Shown: positions 1 through 13,243 of the stretch, one piece after another
Layout of the letters: every line of letters starts with the position of its first letter
Numbering within the stretch: the stretch's first letter is position 1
Made by a program: the position numbers and the translations under genes
Notes under the pieces: generated by a model
Seen by the model: only the letters and a program-made list of their open reading frames with translations
The model's database searches: none
Told to the model about the DNA's origin: nothing
DNA from: Fomitopsis serialis
Taxonomy: Eukaryota; Basidiomycota; Agaricomycetes; Polyporales; Fomitopsidaceae
Assembly: GCF_022376445.1 (NCBI RefSeq)
Contig: NW_025955135.1
Coordinates: 17,195 to 81,194, forward strand
Direction of reading: 5' to 3'
DNA: 64,000 nucleotides

Positions 1-1680
1 AACCACCGCTGCAATTGAGATGCATGAGGCAGAGTCGCGGTGTTGGCCCATCGCCGCTCCTTGTCCACAGAGGACGCCGCAGTGAGTGTCGTCAGCCGCG
101 AGTGCCTCGGCCGTGACTCGGTGATGGCTAGAGACAAATAGACGTCGTTCAACGTTCATCGATGTAGCGACGCGCATCCATATGCGATAGTGGGGTGTCT
201 CACACACAGGACGCACCTGACTGGAAATCCCCGACTGCGACCAGAACGAGGGAGGGTATTGTACTTGCGAGGTCGTTACGGTTCTCTGCGAGGAAGGATA
301 CACACGGGCTGAGGATCATTCGCCCATACACGGTTGATCCGTTGCCATGACTAGACTTGATCTCTCCCTCTGATATTCATATCCAGGCCGCAGGCTTCGA
401 CCTGTGCAATTCGCAGATTTGACGGCGTGATGTTCACGTCCAACTCTATTGACAGCGACGTCGACGCGTTGACGTGACCGAGGCTTGCCCGTGCCAGTAT
501 GGCAACCTCGTACGTGAATCGCCTGCTAGAGCTGGTCAGGCGACATATCACTAGATTAACTTGGAATCCAACATCGACACATACTGACCTGACACTCACC
601 GAGATGCAACCAACCGCCGTGTGGTACTGAGACTAGCGTGAAGCGCTAGGCGTCTAAGTGGCTGTTCAACGCACCAGGAACATACACCATGACATGTCCG
701 ACAACTCCCTTGGCCGTGCACCCGCGCTATCCGCGAAGACGACCTGATATTCGTGGTGTGAATACCGCGGGAGTCAGACTCAGCGGACGAAACTTATGGC
801 CTGGGACTCTGGAGATTCACTGTCACGACGCTGGCACCGACAACGTCTGGTCCCGTCGTCTTGGCTCCTCACGGAATGAGCACATTCTGCGCATGAGCAT
901 GGTTTCGATATCTAGAACACACAGTGGGACATACGCCTGTCCGAGGAGAAGTGTTCGCTCACATCCGTCGTGTCCGAAGCTCGTCTCAAGGCTCTGTAAC
1001 ATTTGTCGAGCTGTTGATCACCGAGGTGTGTACGGTAGAGCCTGATGTTTACAACTCGCAAGGTGGTACTTCGTATGAGGCTGCCATGACAATCTACGTT
1101 ACAGATGTGTCAGCGTTGAGAGCTAAGGGGAGGAGGCAAGGAGAATCCTTGAGAGAAGATAATGCGATTTCGCTGTACAGAGCCAAGGACGCTCCGGCTG
1201 CTCCAAGAAGTCGATCAACCGGCGCGAAGTTTTGTGACACAGATTGACAGATTGACCCCGGGCCAGCGAACGTCCAGGTCAACAAGGAAAGCACGGCCTC
1301 CCAAGCCCATGATCCAGTCGTGTACCTATACCACTCGCATGCCGCTAGGGTCAGCATTCACCAACCTCAGAAGACAGCACTCACCAGGATGCCTGACGAA
1401 ATGTGATAGAGACCGTCTGGCATGTCGTCGACATTGTTCAGGCACCAGGCGTCGGGATCAGAAGTTTCAAGATATTCCATGGGCAGCCAAGCTAAGGATT
1501 ATGCACCTGTGGACGAACATGTATGCGGTGTATAGTACATTGCAAAGGAAACGGAACAGAGACATGAAACGAGGACCCAACAGGAAGTCTGGCATACACA
1601 AGGCCTGTCATATAACACCATTCTTGACCTACAAATGCACACGACCATGACTTCCGGAGCAGGATGCATCGATAACATGG
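1..1680. other. Intergenic or decayed sequence, no supported gene
   Basis: Several open frames of 60-160 codons lie on both strands, but none shows a recognisable domain, signal peptide or consistent codon pattern, and they overlap one another in different frames. The stretch may hold a decayed gene or one I do not recognise. No repeat, RNA gene or clear promoter was seen. Confidence 0.4.
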
Positions 1681-4643
1681 CTATCGTACCTTTTGCATAA
1701 ACCCTGATACACGACCAATATCCACAATCTGCGCCTCGCTCTCTACAGCGACGACAAGGTTCTCGAGCATCTGGCAAATGTAGCCATCATTTAAAAAGCA
1801 CATTGAAAGCGTGGTCAGCGCAACGCACCTCCTCGACTTTGTCGATCGGTACGCCCGTGCAAAGCGCCACGATTTTCTTGCACTGAAACTCCTTCTCCGC
1901 ACTGGCGCCCTGCAAGGACCGGAATCGCGCGTCCACCAACCGCTCCGCCCGCTCATGCCACAGCTTCATCCTACGTAACCTGATTAAGCTCGCCGCGGAG
2001 TCCACCGTCGGTACTGGCGGGTCCGCATCCAGATTGAACGATAGGTCGACCGGACCTGCGCCCGTCATCGTGTACGTCGCCCCCCTCAAGCGGAATGCGG
2101 GCCCAGCCACCACGCCGGCGTCGGATCCGTCGAGCTCTCTCCGGCCCGTCCATTCAAACTCGTCCTCGTCTTGAAGCGCCTTCTCGAGGTTCCGTATTCG
2201 CTGGTTGACTTGGTCCATCTCGCCGCATCGCTGCGTCCACGACTGAATCTGTTTTCGTTGTTCTGAGAGCTCACGCGTTGCCGCGCGCAGGTGTGCTTGC
2301 GTGACATCGAGCGCGTCCTGCTTCGTCTTAACCTCCGCTGAGAAGTCATTTCCCAGCATTTGGACCATGGCGGTCATCTCTACGTAGTTTCATGAGACCA
2401 GTGATAAGGCAACGACGCAGGGTACATACCAGCTAGCACGTCCTGACTTTTCAAGACGGGAGCAGAGGGCCCGGATCGCAGTGAATTGAGGATGTCCTCA
2501 GCGCGAGGTCCACCACCCAGTTCCTATTAACGCAGCCGAATCACATCAATACACAGTCATAGTACAGCTGCGACGAGTCCTACCTCCGTCTCAACACCGA
2601 AGTCACCGGGTCGCAAGCCAAGGTTATTGGGCAGGATTCGATTCGCCCCCACATCCAACAGTGTCCTCACCAGACTCCGATTCCCAACCCTCGCAGCGAT
2701 ATTCAGTGCTGTATCGCCATGCTCATCCTGCAGGTCCACAATTGAGCGGAACTCGCCGCCCTGGTGTTGTGCGATCCAGTAGAAGATCTGGTCGAGGTAA
2801 TACCTCGCGGCCGACGCGCGCCCCTTCACACCCGCGGACGAGACGACATGGTGGATCACCGACTTCCTTGACGAGTCGAGTGTGCGGATGGACGGGTGCA
2901 GCGCGGCGACAAGCAGGTGGAAGCTCTGTTGGTCCGCGTTGTGCGTCGCGAGGCACGCTCGTACGAGTGCGGTCTCGCCGTTGTAGTTCCCGCGGTGCAC
3001 GTCCGCGCCGTTCGCGACGAGCGCATTTACGATCGCATGCCTCGCCATACTCGCCGCCAGGTGCAATGCGGTATGTCCCTGGTCGTCCAGAACGAGGTCA
3101 ACGTCCATGTTCAGCGCGGGATTGTCTGGCCCAATATCGCGGATCTGGTCCACGATGGGCAGGGGTTCGTCGCCTCTGCAGATGGCAGTCACAATCGCCG
3201 CTCTGCGTGAGTCGCGTAGAGGCGCCGCGGCGTCGGTTGTCCTTGGGATGTAGGGTTTGGATGCAAAGCGGATCTCGAGTGTGTCGGGATCGAGTTGTCC
3301 ATCGGGTAGCTTACCATTGGGCATCAAGGACTGAGAACTGCCCGGGCGCGAGACACCGTTTCCCATGGCTGGCGTAGCTGCACGCAGGTCCTGTACCCCA
3401 GCAAGGCTAGGGTCTATAGCAGCATCTGGTGACGGGTCCAACCGCGGGCGCTTAGAGGGGCCCGCACCGTCCATCTGCGGCGAGATCGAAGGCGGGCGCG
3501 ATTGGTCTGCCATTTGAATGTCAGGAGAACCAGCAAGGTGTGGCGTCTGCCGTGAAGGCGGGCGTGGGGAGGCTGCAGATGACTCGCCGTCAACATCTGA
3601 CCGCGAGCGTTTGAGAGAAGGCGGTGGTGGTGTAGGGGATACATTGACTGTATGCTGTTGATATGCGGCTAGACACACAAGTTCCTCGCATATACTCAGG
3701 TTTCTGAGAAGCGATGGCTACGTACCTGAAGTTGAAGGGGTGAATAAACCTTGTGCACGCCCCTGATTCAATAAGCGAAGGGCAGAACCTGGCATAATTG
3801 GCGGGGGCGCAAGGCCAGCGGGTACAAAGTTTCCTACGAGAGGTGTTAGCAAGTGGCCAGATAGGTGTGAACGAAAGAATTGAGGATAAGAAGGACAGGG
3901 TGAAATGTAACGTAGTTTCTGCGGTGAGTATTCATGCGAGATCTGCGTGCAGCTACCCGCCGACGTGGGCCTCATAGCGCCACTGGGCAGAGAGGCAGTA
4001 TGCTCTCTGTTCGGGCAGTATATGTAGTGTATTGCGAGGATAGAGCGTTCGCGCCCTGTCACTCGCACATCGTGACGTTGCGGGGAAATGGAGGCTAAGA
4101 GCAGCCCCTCATGCAGTCGCTTTAAACAATGCAATGAGGTACTAACCTGACGTGATATTAGGCAACCCAGCTGGAAGGCCACCGAGAGCATTGGCGTTGG
4201 GAACGAAGTCGAAGAGAGGCGCGAGTAGAGGTGCGACGCCATACTGCACAGCAATGTCACGGCCCCTCTCGAGGGGAATCCTACTCAAGTATGAGCGGAA
4301 AAAGTGGAGGAACAGATGTAACACGTACCATGTGCCTTGATACTTGCCATACCCACCCTGTACAATCTCGTGTTTCCCTGGCAGGATCTCCTTCTCGAGA
4401 ATCTTGGTACGGCGTCCCTTGTCAACGCCGGCGACCTTGAGGATTTGGGTCGCGTTCACGTAGGAATCGGTGCGGCGGCGCATGACTGCGATGCCGCGCA
4501 CCATGCATTCGTAGACCTAGACGACGCGACGCGTTAGGGCGTGTCTGTAGAGGAAGAGGGAAACGCACCTGGACGGACGAATAGACGGCATTATAGATCT
4601 TGACAGGCTGCTGCTGGCCCGGGGCGCGCGCGACGGCCTGCAT
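1681..4643 (-). CDS. MBP1: APSES-type cell-cycle transcription factor, MBP1-like, with ankyrin repeats
   Basis: DNA-binding subunit of an MBF-type complex that drives G1/S genes from MCB-like sites; nuclear. The KilA-N/APSES domain is spread over the first three exons. Exon 1 (about 4643-4569) ends IYNAVYSSVQ, exon 2 (about 4516-4329) carries VYECMVRGIAVMRRRTDSY and GVDKGRRTKILEKE, and exon 3 resumes at 4280 with IPLERGRDIAVQYGV. A Ser/Pro-rich linker with a basic KRSRSD follows, then ankyrin repeats (GHTALHLAASMARH, HGDTALNIAARVGN) around 3080-2640, then a coiled coil (about 2370-2150). The last exon, MLENLVVAVESEAQIVDIG onward, ends at the stop at 1681 after an intron. The start at 4643 was chosen because it directly precedes the APSES core; an upstream in-frame Met exists at 4784. 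It is divergent from the MVP1-like gene. Family identity is very likely; exact exon ends are approximate. Confidence 0.9.
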
Positions 4644-5064
4644 ACTGGCGGCGTCGTCGGGGTCGTCGAGGATGGTCGTCGGGCGGAGGCGGGTCTGGGG
4701 ACTCTCACGTCGTCGCGCGCCGAGACGCGCTGCAAAGCGTGTTGGCGGAGCTCGAAATCCGCCACCGTCTGCCCTCGCCACCACCGCGACCGCTTAGGTA
4801 AGCAACGCGTGGACTGTGCCCCGACGCCCGACAGTCGTCCTCACAGCGTCCCGTCGTCGTCGCCGGCCTCGTCGCCACCGCCCACACCCTGCTCGTCGCT
4901 GCCGTCGGCCCTGCCTCAGCGCGCGCGCGCCCCGCCGGGATCATCACACACGTCACGCGCCGGGCACGAGCGCACAGCCGACCGCAACGCCTGCCTAAAG
5001 CGGCCTGCCACAGGCGTCCGTCGACTATCGCGAGCGCGAGCTCAAAGGCAACGCCGAGGCCAAC
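4644..5064. promoter_or_regulatory. Divergent promoter region between MBP1-like and MVP1-like genes
   Basis: Stretch of about 420 bases between two divergent start codons, strongly C/G-rich with CG-rich runs. It must hold the promoters and 5' leaders of both genes. No canonical TATA box was seen. Overlapping open frames here look like compositional shadows. Confidence 0.5.
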
Positions 5065-7682
5065 ATGTTCAACGCCCCCCGCCCGTCGCAGCCGTACGGC
5101 GCGTCGCCCTCCAACGGCTTCGGTGTCACCAGCTTCATGAGCGAGAACCCCCTCGCGAGCTCAATCTACGACGACGGACTCGACCCGTGGAGCAATTCGC
5201 CCAGTCCAGCGCCCCAGCCCGTCCCATCTTTCCCGGCTGCCTCATCGGGTCTCAGCTCGGTCATTGGTGAGCCGTCTATGTCTGCGTATTGCATGTAACA
5301 ACACTCAGACGCGCTCCGCAGGCAATGCTTCCGTTCCGCCAATATACATCCAGGCATTCGCTGCGGTGGACGATACGAATACCGGCGAGACATCCGTCAG
5401 TGCGCTCTCGCGAGTGCTGCGCACATCTGCTCTCCCAGCATCCACCATCGACAAGGTGCGTTTCCTTTGTGCCGTGTCCGACACCTCACCGACAGGCATA
5501 GATCGTGAGCTTGGTCAGTTCGCGGCCCCGCGTGTCGAGACTCGAGTTCTTTGTCGCACTCGCGCTCGCTGCCCTGGTACAAAGCGGCAAAGGTATGTCG
5601 CCCTCCGTGGCCCGAGCACCGCCAGCTGACAGCAATACCATAGATGTGAGCATCGAACGTGTCGCCCAGCTAGCGCAGGAGGACGCACTACCTGTCCCCA
5701 CCCTCGACTTGGCTTCATTACCGCCGTCGACCTCCGCATTCAGCCCTTACTCTATGCCCGATCCCGCGCGCAACGTGGCACCGCGGAACTACACGGCCGA
5801 TGACCCATGGAGCGTCCCCAAGTTCCCTTCATCAACAATAGCCTCGCCGCCTGTACTACCTATCACAAACGGGGCTGGCAGTGTAACGAATGGTGGGTCT
5901 TCGAGCATTGCCGGCACGGGTCTCCCGAAGGAATGGTGGCGGAAGCAAGAGACGATCCACGTCAACATACTCGGCCAACAAGGCTTCCTTCTCAACCGAT
6001 ACCTCGCGTACGAGGTGACGAGCGATGTGAGACTGATCAGTGTGAGTAATGCACAAGTGCTCATGAATGTGTTCGATAGCGAGGCGCACCTGTGCCGAGG
6101 CGCTACTCCGAGTTTGTATTTCTCTGGGACTGTCTCGTCAAGCGCTATCCGTTCCGATTGCTTCCAGCGTTACCTCCGAAACGTGTGGGACGTGAGTACA
6201 GACGTTTTGTTTGATGCAGTACCCTGATGACGTTGGTGTTGACTAGCGGATGAGAATTTCCTGGAACAACGAAGGTGAGTGTGCATGTTGCGCTGCCGTG
6301 TTATTCTGACCACACAACAGAAAGGGCCTGGCTCGATTCCTCAACTTCGTAGTGTAAGTAATCCACCATCGCTCGTTCGCCTATTATTCATACATTGACA
6401 CGACAGGAACCATCCTATCATCAAGGACGATGGCATTCTCGCAGTTTTCCTTACCGAGCCCTCCTTCGAAGCATGGCGGAAGCACACCTCTATCTATTAC
6501 GAGGAAGAGTCCGCCAGCAAGCGCGTCGACCGCGTCGAGGAAATGAGCATCCCGAGCGACCTCGACGACAAGCTCGCGTGCGTCCGCCACGCCCTTCCCG
6601 CCTTCCATGTGAGCTCACGCACCCACAGTTCCGTCCGCGGCAAGGTCGGCTACCTCATCGAGCACTGGCAGCGGATCAGCATGCTCGCCGAGCGCATTAT
6701 CCGGAGACGCGAGGCAGAAGCGGTACGGGTCCCTCCTCTCGTCCGGCGCGCGTACCTCCCGGCTCACTTCGCGTTGCCCCCGTTCGCTTCCCCGTCCGCG
6801 TCCACTACCTCCTTTACACCCGCGCCTGCACCCGCGCCCGCCCCGTCGTCCCCGTCGGACACGGATTCGCTCGCGTCTTCGATCTTTGGCGGCTTCGCGC
6901 GCGCGCGAATCATTGACGCGCAGGCGGACCTATCGAGACTGACGAACACGGCAAAGAGTCTGGTGGAGGTGAATGAGCGGTGCTGGCGGGGCGACGAGTG
7001 CGAGCTGTGTGCAGGCGTCCGGCAGGGGCTTGTCGATAGTGCGACGCACATGCAGAGGCATTCAGATATGCTTGAACATCGGGTACGTGGGCGTGATATA
7101 CGAATGGGAACTGGCGGGCTTACTGGATCGCAGTCACGGACGATGTTGTATTCCACACTGGAGGCGCTTAAGGTAAGGCTTGCAATAGCTTGACAGAGTA
7201 CGGTCGTGTGTTGACTCTTCCCGAAGGGACAACGAGACTTGTACATCGCCCTCCGAGATCTGTTCATACGACACGACAGGCTTTCGGGGGACCAGGTCGA
7301 CCGCCTCAAGAAGCGCGTCGACACGAACTCCATGAAACTGGAAGGCATCAAGCAGGCGCACAAAGAGGGGTGGGAGCAAGAGGCAGACAAGTACACTGTC
7401 CTCATCGAGAAGGACCAGGCAGCGATCGCAGCTGCACTTAACAGGAGAGTATTCATCCGCGCCTGGTGAGTATCCGGCTCGTTCCCAGCGGTTTGTCGTA
7501 CCCGTCCTCAACGTCGCCCACAGCATGTGGCACGAGCTGCGCGTCGTGCTGCACAACCGCGAGAACACGTTGGTCTCGCAGGCCGTTCAGGCTTTCACGC
7601 GGGAAGAGCTGGACTTCTCCGATCCGCCGTGGCGAATTGGGCTGCGATGGCGGAGGCTGTGGAGAGCATGCCTTACGAGTGA
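5065..7682 (+). CDS. MVP1: Sorting nexin, MVP1/SNX8-like (PX plus BAR-like domains)
   Basis: Peripheral endosomal protein that binds PI3P and acts in membrane tubulation and retrograde sorting. The N-terminus (MFNAPRPSQPYG) is disordered, followed by an EH-like helical segment (IYIQAFAAVDDTNTGETS, about 5340-5600). The PX domain runs from WWRKQETIHVNILGQQG (about 5935) through RRYSEFVFLWDCLVKRYPF (about 6090-6160, the lipid-binding RRYSEF motif) to the FLNFVVNHPIIKDDG region (about 6335-6435). A long helical C-terminus follows (GYLIEHWQRISMLAERII, then IRHDRLSGDQVDRLKKRV). At least eight introns. The family-like ending AVANWAAMAEAVESMPYE stops at 7680-7682 but lies in a different frame from the preceding helix (EELDFSD), with no plausible intron between, so one indel is suspected near 7623-7628. 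If the upstream frame is followed instead, the reading ends at 7749. Confidence 0.88.
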
Positions 7683-9937
7683 TCAGATATTTGAGGAGCA
7701 CATCGTGCTTACTCTCGGGTCGGGGAAACGGACGGTGCTTTTAATTTGATGACTGCGTGCTCCATTCACAATGCATTTGATACCGATACCATACAGTCTG
7801 ACTACATGTCTTTGGATGACCTCGTTTAACATAACTCATGCTATGATGCTATCACATATGGAGGTAGCATGACGTCGCCATGCTTCACTTTCAAGCTCAA
7901 GCTTCAAGTCTCGAGCGCGAGCAAGAATATGCCTGTCGGACGGCGTAGAAGATGTCATGAGAGCGGGTTGGTTATGGTGGGATATGCGCAGCAGGCCGGT
8001 GGCTGTCCAGCTGAGTACCCTCGTCGCAAAGGTCACGATGCTTCATTCTATTGCTTGGAGTGCTGCTGACGACGTCTGGGACAGCGAAGTGCATGACACT
8101 TAGACTCCCCGTGCCAAGTCAAACCTTGGAGACGCGAATAGGACGGGGCCTGCGACTTGGAGGCGGCGATACGTGATGAACCACCGCCGCCCGCCGGAGC
8201 TGCTTTCTGGGAGAGAAACATCACAGGTGAGCCCTTCCGCAGCACCTGCAGCGTGTCCAGTTCTGACCTATGGTATATCCTACCACCGGGTGCGAGATAT
8301 GTCTGTACGGTTAATGACGTACGCGATGCATAGCTCCGTGGCATGCATCTCACTCTTCATCTTGTTGTCTCGACCAGAACCCCTCTCATACGGATCGTTG
8401 ATCTCCGCAGGATCCAAGATTGAGAGGGTTACTTCAAGATGTCAACCGTCCAACTGATCATTCGTATTCTATGGGGCACTTATGCGTCACGGCTATGGAC
8501 TTCCGTTCTAGAGGTTGGTCCGGCTTTGAACAGACTCGCATCTCATCCTTCCGCCGGCGGGATATATGGGTTAGTGCTCGCCATCCTGGAATCGATCGCT
8601 TGTACACAGGAGTCCGAGCATTCCGGCGAGGAACCTACATGGAAAATGTGAATCGCAGCGAACATCTATCCTGTTCAAGTCCGAGTCCACGTGATTTCAC
8701 GCCATATGGTACATACAGTCTTTCCATCATCACCGACTAAGATCGAGACTTACGCAGCCACTATGTACTAGAGCCCTTTTGCATCACATCTGAGTATTCC
8801 CTCGAGCTCTGGGGCTGACAGACACAGCACTTCATATCGCATCACAGTCACAGACGATGATATCTGCCGCCTTGCCCCCCGGGGCGCCGCAATGGAAGCG
8901 CAACTCTGTTATCTGCCACACGGAGCCAGGATGTCCTGGAGGTATGCCATAAGGCCTAATCGAGCGTACCGGGACGACGTGCCAATGATATGGAGAACTC
9001 ACCTCGCAGACCGAGGCATCCATATGGTTACCGATCGGAGGCTAAGATAGGCGTAGATTTCACAAGGTGAGTTCGACCCGCGTCTTCGAAACTCACGGTG
9101 CGTAGGAAGGAGACTTGTTTAGTTCAAGTACTGTGCCGCGCTGGTAGGTCCGCGCTTCTATCGCAGAGGGCCTGCCGCAATGAGGTGAGTTTAGTGTTCC
9201 AGCAACACGATATAACGCCGATTCGGCTGAGCAAGAAGGATATTCCTGTATGGGCAGCCTACTGCTCGGTACGTCGGCTCGCTATCCTCAGAAATGCTGC
9301 CAGCGATTCCATATCTTGCAAGGCGCGTTTATTTTGAGGGTGTTCGCCAGACATTTCTGTATGTCATTCGTGGGTGCATATCAAGTGCAGCATGAGGTTT
9401 GGCTGGGAAGAAGGTAAGGCCAGAGGTCCAGTGAGCTTTGCTTTGATTGAACTGACAGTGGGCCGCATGTCACGAAAAGACACTACTTGTGGTTGCGCTC
9501 GGCGCTCGTCACTTGCATGAGGCCGCCGATTGGTAGTAGTCCCGGCTCGGGTGGTTCCACGCGCGGCGGACTGCGTGCCTCACGGAGGTCTTCGAGGCTG
9601 CCTTGTGCTAAATCACTCGCCGTAGCCCGCCAGTGTATGCTTTCCGCAGGAGAACTGTGACGTTGAATGGTGAGTACCCTATTTACCGTGCACGAGGATC
9701 ATGAGTATCTCACTACAGCTGATAGCATCGAAGGCCTCCGTGTCGCGTACGGTTGTGAGAAGACCACATGCCGAAGTGTCTTCTGAATTGTCGCAGCGGG
9801 TTCCCTGGCGGTCTCAATCATCGAGACAGCGGGGGAGAGCTATATAATGACCTCGTCGACTGGCGCCTGGTCTTTAGGCGATCCTCCGCTTCCCCTTCGC
9901 ATCCCGCGGTCGACAGGCAAGAGTCTCCACCGTCAGA
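7683..9937. other. Gene-free or decayed stretch
   Basis: About 2.2 kb downstream of the sorting nexin. Only short overlapping open frames occur, with no domain or signal peptide I recognise. The last 100-150 bases should contain the promoter of the first GH18 gene; a TATATAA lies at 9841-9847, about 90 bases before its start codon. No repeats were seen. Confidence 0.4.
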
Positions 9938-11501
9938 ATGGCAGCACGCTCTTTCTCTCGTTTGGTCACCCTTGTCTCTCTCCTCTGTAGCACCGCGTTC
10001 GGCGCCTTTGGAGCACCCTCCGCTACGGAAGAGCATAGCGTTGCGCCTCTCAGGAAGCGCTTCACCCCTTCTGCGCCGTACTTTGTCGAGTATTTCGACA
10101 AGGGCACGTCAGGTATAACAGGCGCGCCCAATGTATCGGACGTGACGGTACGTGCTAGATCGTCCAAGGCGGAAAGATTGGCTCTGACGCAACATCTCAG
10201 GGATACAATGTCTTGTGTGTGCACTCCTTTGATCGCCGAGAGACTCTTTATCGATGTTTTCAAAAATCTCAGCATTATCGCGTTCTTGCTCACTGAGGGA
10301 GCTTGGGACAACGCTCAAGGCTGGTCTTCGCTGACAGCGGACGAACGCAGCTCGACGAAGACAGCCTATAACAATGCTGGAATCGCGCTTATGGTGTCCT
10401 GCTTTGGTTCCTCTGACACCCCGACGTCCAGTAATGCCGATCCGACTGATACGGCCAACACGATGGCGGCATGGGTGAAACAATATGACCTTGACGGCAT
10501 TGACGTTGATTACGAGGTGAGACAGGCGTATCGCTTTTCACTTACATTCCTCTGATAAGACTTGCCCTAGGACTTCGACGCGTTCGACGCCGGGACTGCG
10601 GAAGCATGGCTCGTTACGTTCACTACTCAGCTGCGCAACCAGCTCCCTGCGGGCGACTACATCATCACGCACGCACGTAAGTAACGTTCTTCGATCAGAC
10701 GAAATTGGCTATAGAACTTCAATCTACGATATGCAGCTGTTGCGCCTTGGTAGGTTGACAGGCGTTGCGTTCCTTGCGCACGAAGCTTATTCAAGCGCTT
10801 TAGGTTCTCGTCAAGCCTATGGAGCAACGGCGGCGGCTACCTCCAAGTGAACAAAGTAGTTGGTAACTTAATTGACTGGGTGAGACAATATCTTTCGAAC
10901 ATAAGTCCTCGATGTTGACGTGGTCTACCAGTATAATGTCCAGGTGAGCATCTCTGTCGTTTTGCAGCACGCTCAAAAGAGAATTGAGCGTCTCTGTCTC
11001 TTCCTACACGTGATGCAGTTCTACAATCGTCAGTCGCTCATTCTCGATCCTATGTAGTATGAAGCTCATGTTCATTGTGCGATTCAGAGGGCACCTCAGA
11101 GTATACCACATGTGATGGTTTACTCACGAACTCTAGCTCTACCTGGCCGGAGTCAGCTCTCTTCCAGATCATAAGCAGCGGCGTCGACCAGGCCATGCTA
11201 GTCATTGGTAAGCCTGCAACGTCAGGCGATGCTAATTCAGGCTACATGAGTTCCTCTACTCTGGCCACATGCGTTGAGCAGGCCAAAAATCAGGGTTGGG
11301 GTGAGACTCGCGTGACTTCACTTGCGCACTACAAGCGGTACTGATGTGTTTGCGTTGTACAGACGCCGGTGTCATGGTCTGGGAGGTATGTTGCGACATA
11401 CACGATATCAACGAATGAGTGAACTTACATACTTGCAGTATCCCGATGCTGGGACGCCGTGGATCACGGCGGTGCGCGCAGATTCTTGGCCGGTCTCGTA
11501 A
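9938..11501 (+). CDS. Secreted glycoside hydrolase family 18 (chitinase-like), copy 1
   Basis: Predicted extracellular hydrolase of beta-1,4-linked N-acetylglucosamine polymers or glycans. A signal peptide (MAARSFSRLVTLVSLLCST, ending near FGAFGAP) is followed by a Kex2-like RKR and the domain start PSAPYFVEYFDKGTSGITG. The GH18 signature LDGIDVDYE, with the DxxDxDxE catalytic acid, is at about 10489-10515 and is split from DFDAFDAGTAEAW by an intron. Later exons give ITHAPVAPWF, NLIDWYNVQFYN, GVMVWEYPDAGTPW and the ending DSWPVS. About nine exons join in frame with GT-AG introns. There is no carbohydrate-binding module. It is a tandem paralogue of the gene at 13244. The substrate could be chitin, chitooligomers or N-glycans (ENGase-like); sequence alone does not decide. 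Confidence 0.85.
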
Positions 11502-13243
11502 GTTGGCCGCCCACAGTAACTGCTTGAAGGTGAGTTATTGCGATGGTTTCGCACTCACCTCGGATGCTTATCGGAGTATCCTCAGATACCCAGTCAGCCA
11601 CGGAGCCGTCTGGAAACGGTCTCTTTGTACATGTCTCTCCTTAACACCGAACTACCAGTAGAGGTTTGTCGCACGACGCACAGGGCGTTTCTGGTCGATG
11701 TTTCACTGTATAACAGGTGTATTTGCATCATGTATGTGGTTTTAAACAGAGAATTGCCGTAGTAATTCTCGTTTTACGCGTTGGCTCTGAAATAGTCAAT
11801 CTGCCAGTACCAAGTTACTACCTGCGATGAACCTGCGACGGAGAACACGATATGTACCCGGCAAAGGCCGGCCGAGGCAAGGCCGGAGGAGGACGGTCTC
11901 CAGCCGCAAGTCAAGCGCGTGAGCTTGTTCTCAGCCACCACTATCGACCTCGCCAGAACCTGCAAAATGCGCACAGAATGCAGCAGGTATCGTCTCAATC
12001 GTTCAGGTTGACCGCTGCAGCCTAGAATGCACTCTTGCATGCCCCAGCATCGCCCTGAGTCCAGACCTTCCACGCGTTGACACGTACGAAGAATCAATCC
12101 TCCGTTCCTCATGCTCAAGCACGATATTCAATCGTTATGGTCCAAGCTGCGCAATAGGGTTGGTCTGCACCTGCTTCGGAAGATAAAATTCTATTGACCT
12201 CGCTTCTATCGCACCCGTACCTGCCTCGACGGCCTCTGTACCATCCGTTCTGTCCATCATTGGAAGTGCTTATCTGACCTGTAATAGAGGGCCGCCATGT
12301 TCTTCGGTGCCGGCGCAGCAAAGAACACTCGGAGAAGATCTGCGTGTCTAGGTCTCGGAATGCTCGACCTACTATGCCGATAATGCTCTCGTTGGACGAG
12401 CTAACGACTCCACGCGTACGCTTGATCACTTTCCGACATCTGCGACCCCCTTATCGCCACTGCCGACGCTCAGGTCTTGCAAAAATAACCACGTCGCAGT
12501 GCTACAGGGAGAATTCACTCTGGTGCTCTGAATCTTGATATGTGCCTTCCTTCTACTCCCGACAGAGTAGTCCACGGGCTTCGAGAAAGGGGCTGATTCT
12601 GGCCATGCATACACTTGGCAAGCTTCGCATTCTGCAGTATGCTCGTCCTGCATGGGGCCCACTTTGTCTCGGCTCCATACTTATTTACCTGCTCGAGTAT
12701 GTGCCATGCACGATGCAGGTACCGAAACTTTCCCTGGCGTAGTCTTTCAGATTTGATCCCCATTCCACATGCTTGAGTTACTGATAAACCCTCCTGGTTA
12801 TTGTGCCACGCGTGTTGCGTAGAATGCGTGCCGTTCGGCCTCTGGACAGGTACGGAATGCTGGAATGCAGTGCCTGTGTAACACGCGCCGATGTATTGGT
12901 GATTGTTCAGTAGCCGTGTGGTGCGTTCTTTACTACAGCATGGGTTTGCCTATCATGACTGAATGGAACACGTTTTATGGTTTGCAGACTCGCAGTCCTC
13001 TGGAGGCACGTCATGGCAGACATACTGAACGCGACAGATATGGCGAGCCTCCATATTCATGCGTCGTTCTTAGAAGAAACAAGTACGCGTCTCTTCACAA
13101 TACCGCCGATCATGCCAACATACTGGATCGCGCACTCAGCTACTTAAAGTCGCATTCTCGTACAGAGAATTTCAGCGGAGACATCCCTCAGCCTCTTCGC
13201 AAACCACCATACGGGTTTGGTATTCATCTCGGGTCTTGCTGAC
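11502..13243. other. Spacer between the tandem GH18 genes
   Basis: About 1.7 kb with no supportable gene. Open frames of 60-125 codons appear in several frames without recognisable features. The region immediately before 13244 is presumably the promoter of the second GH18 gene. Confidence 0.4.
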
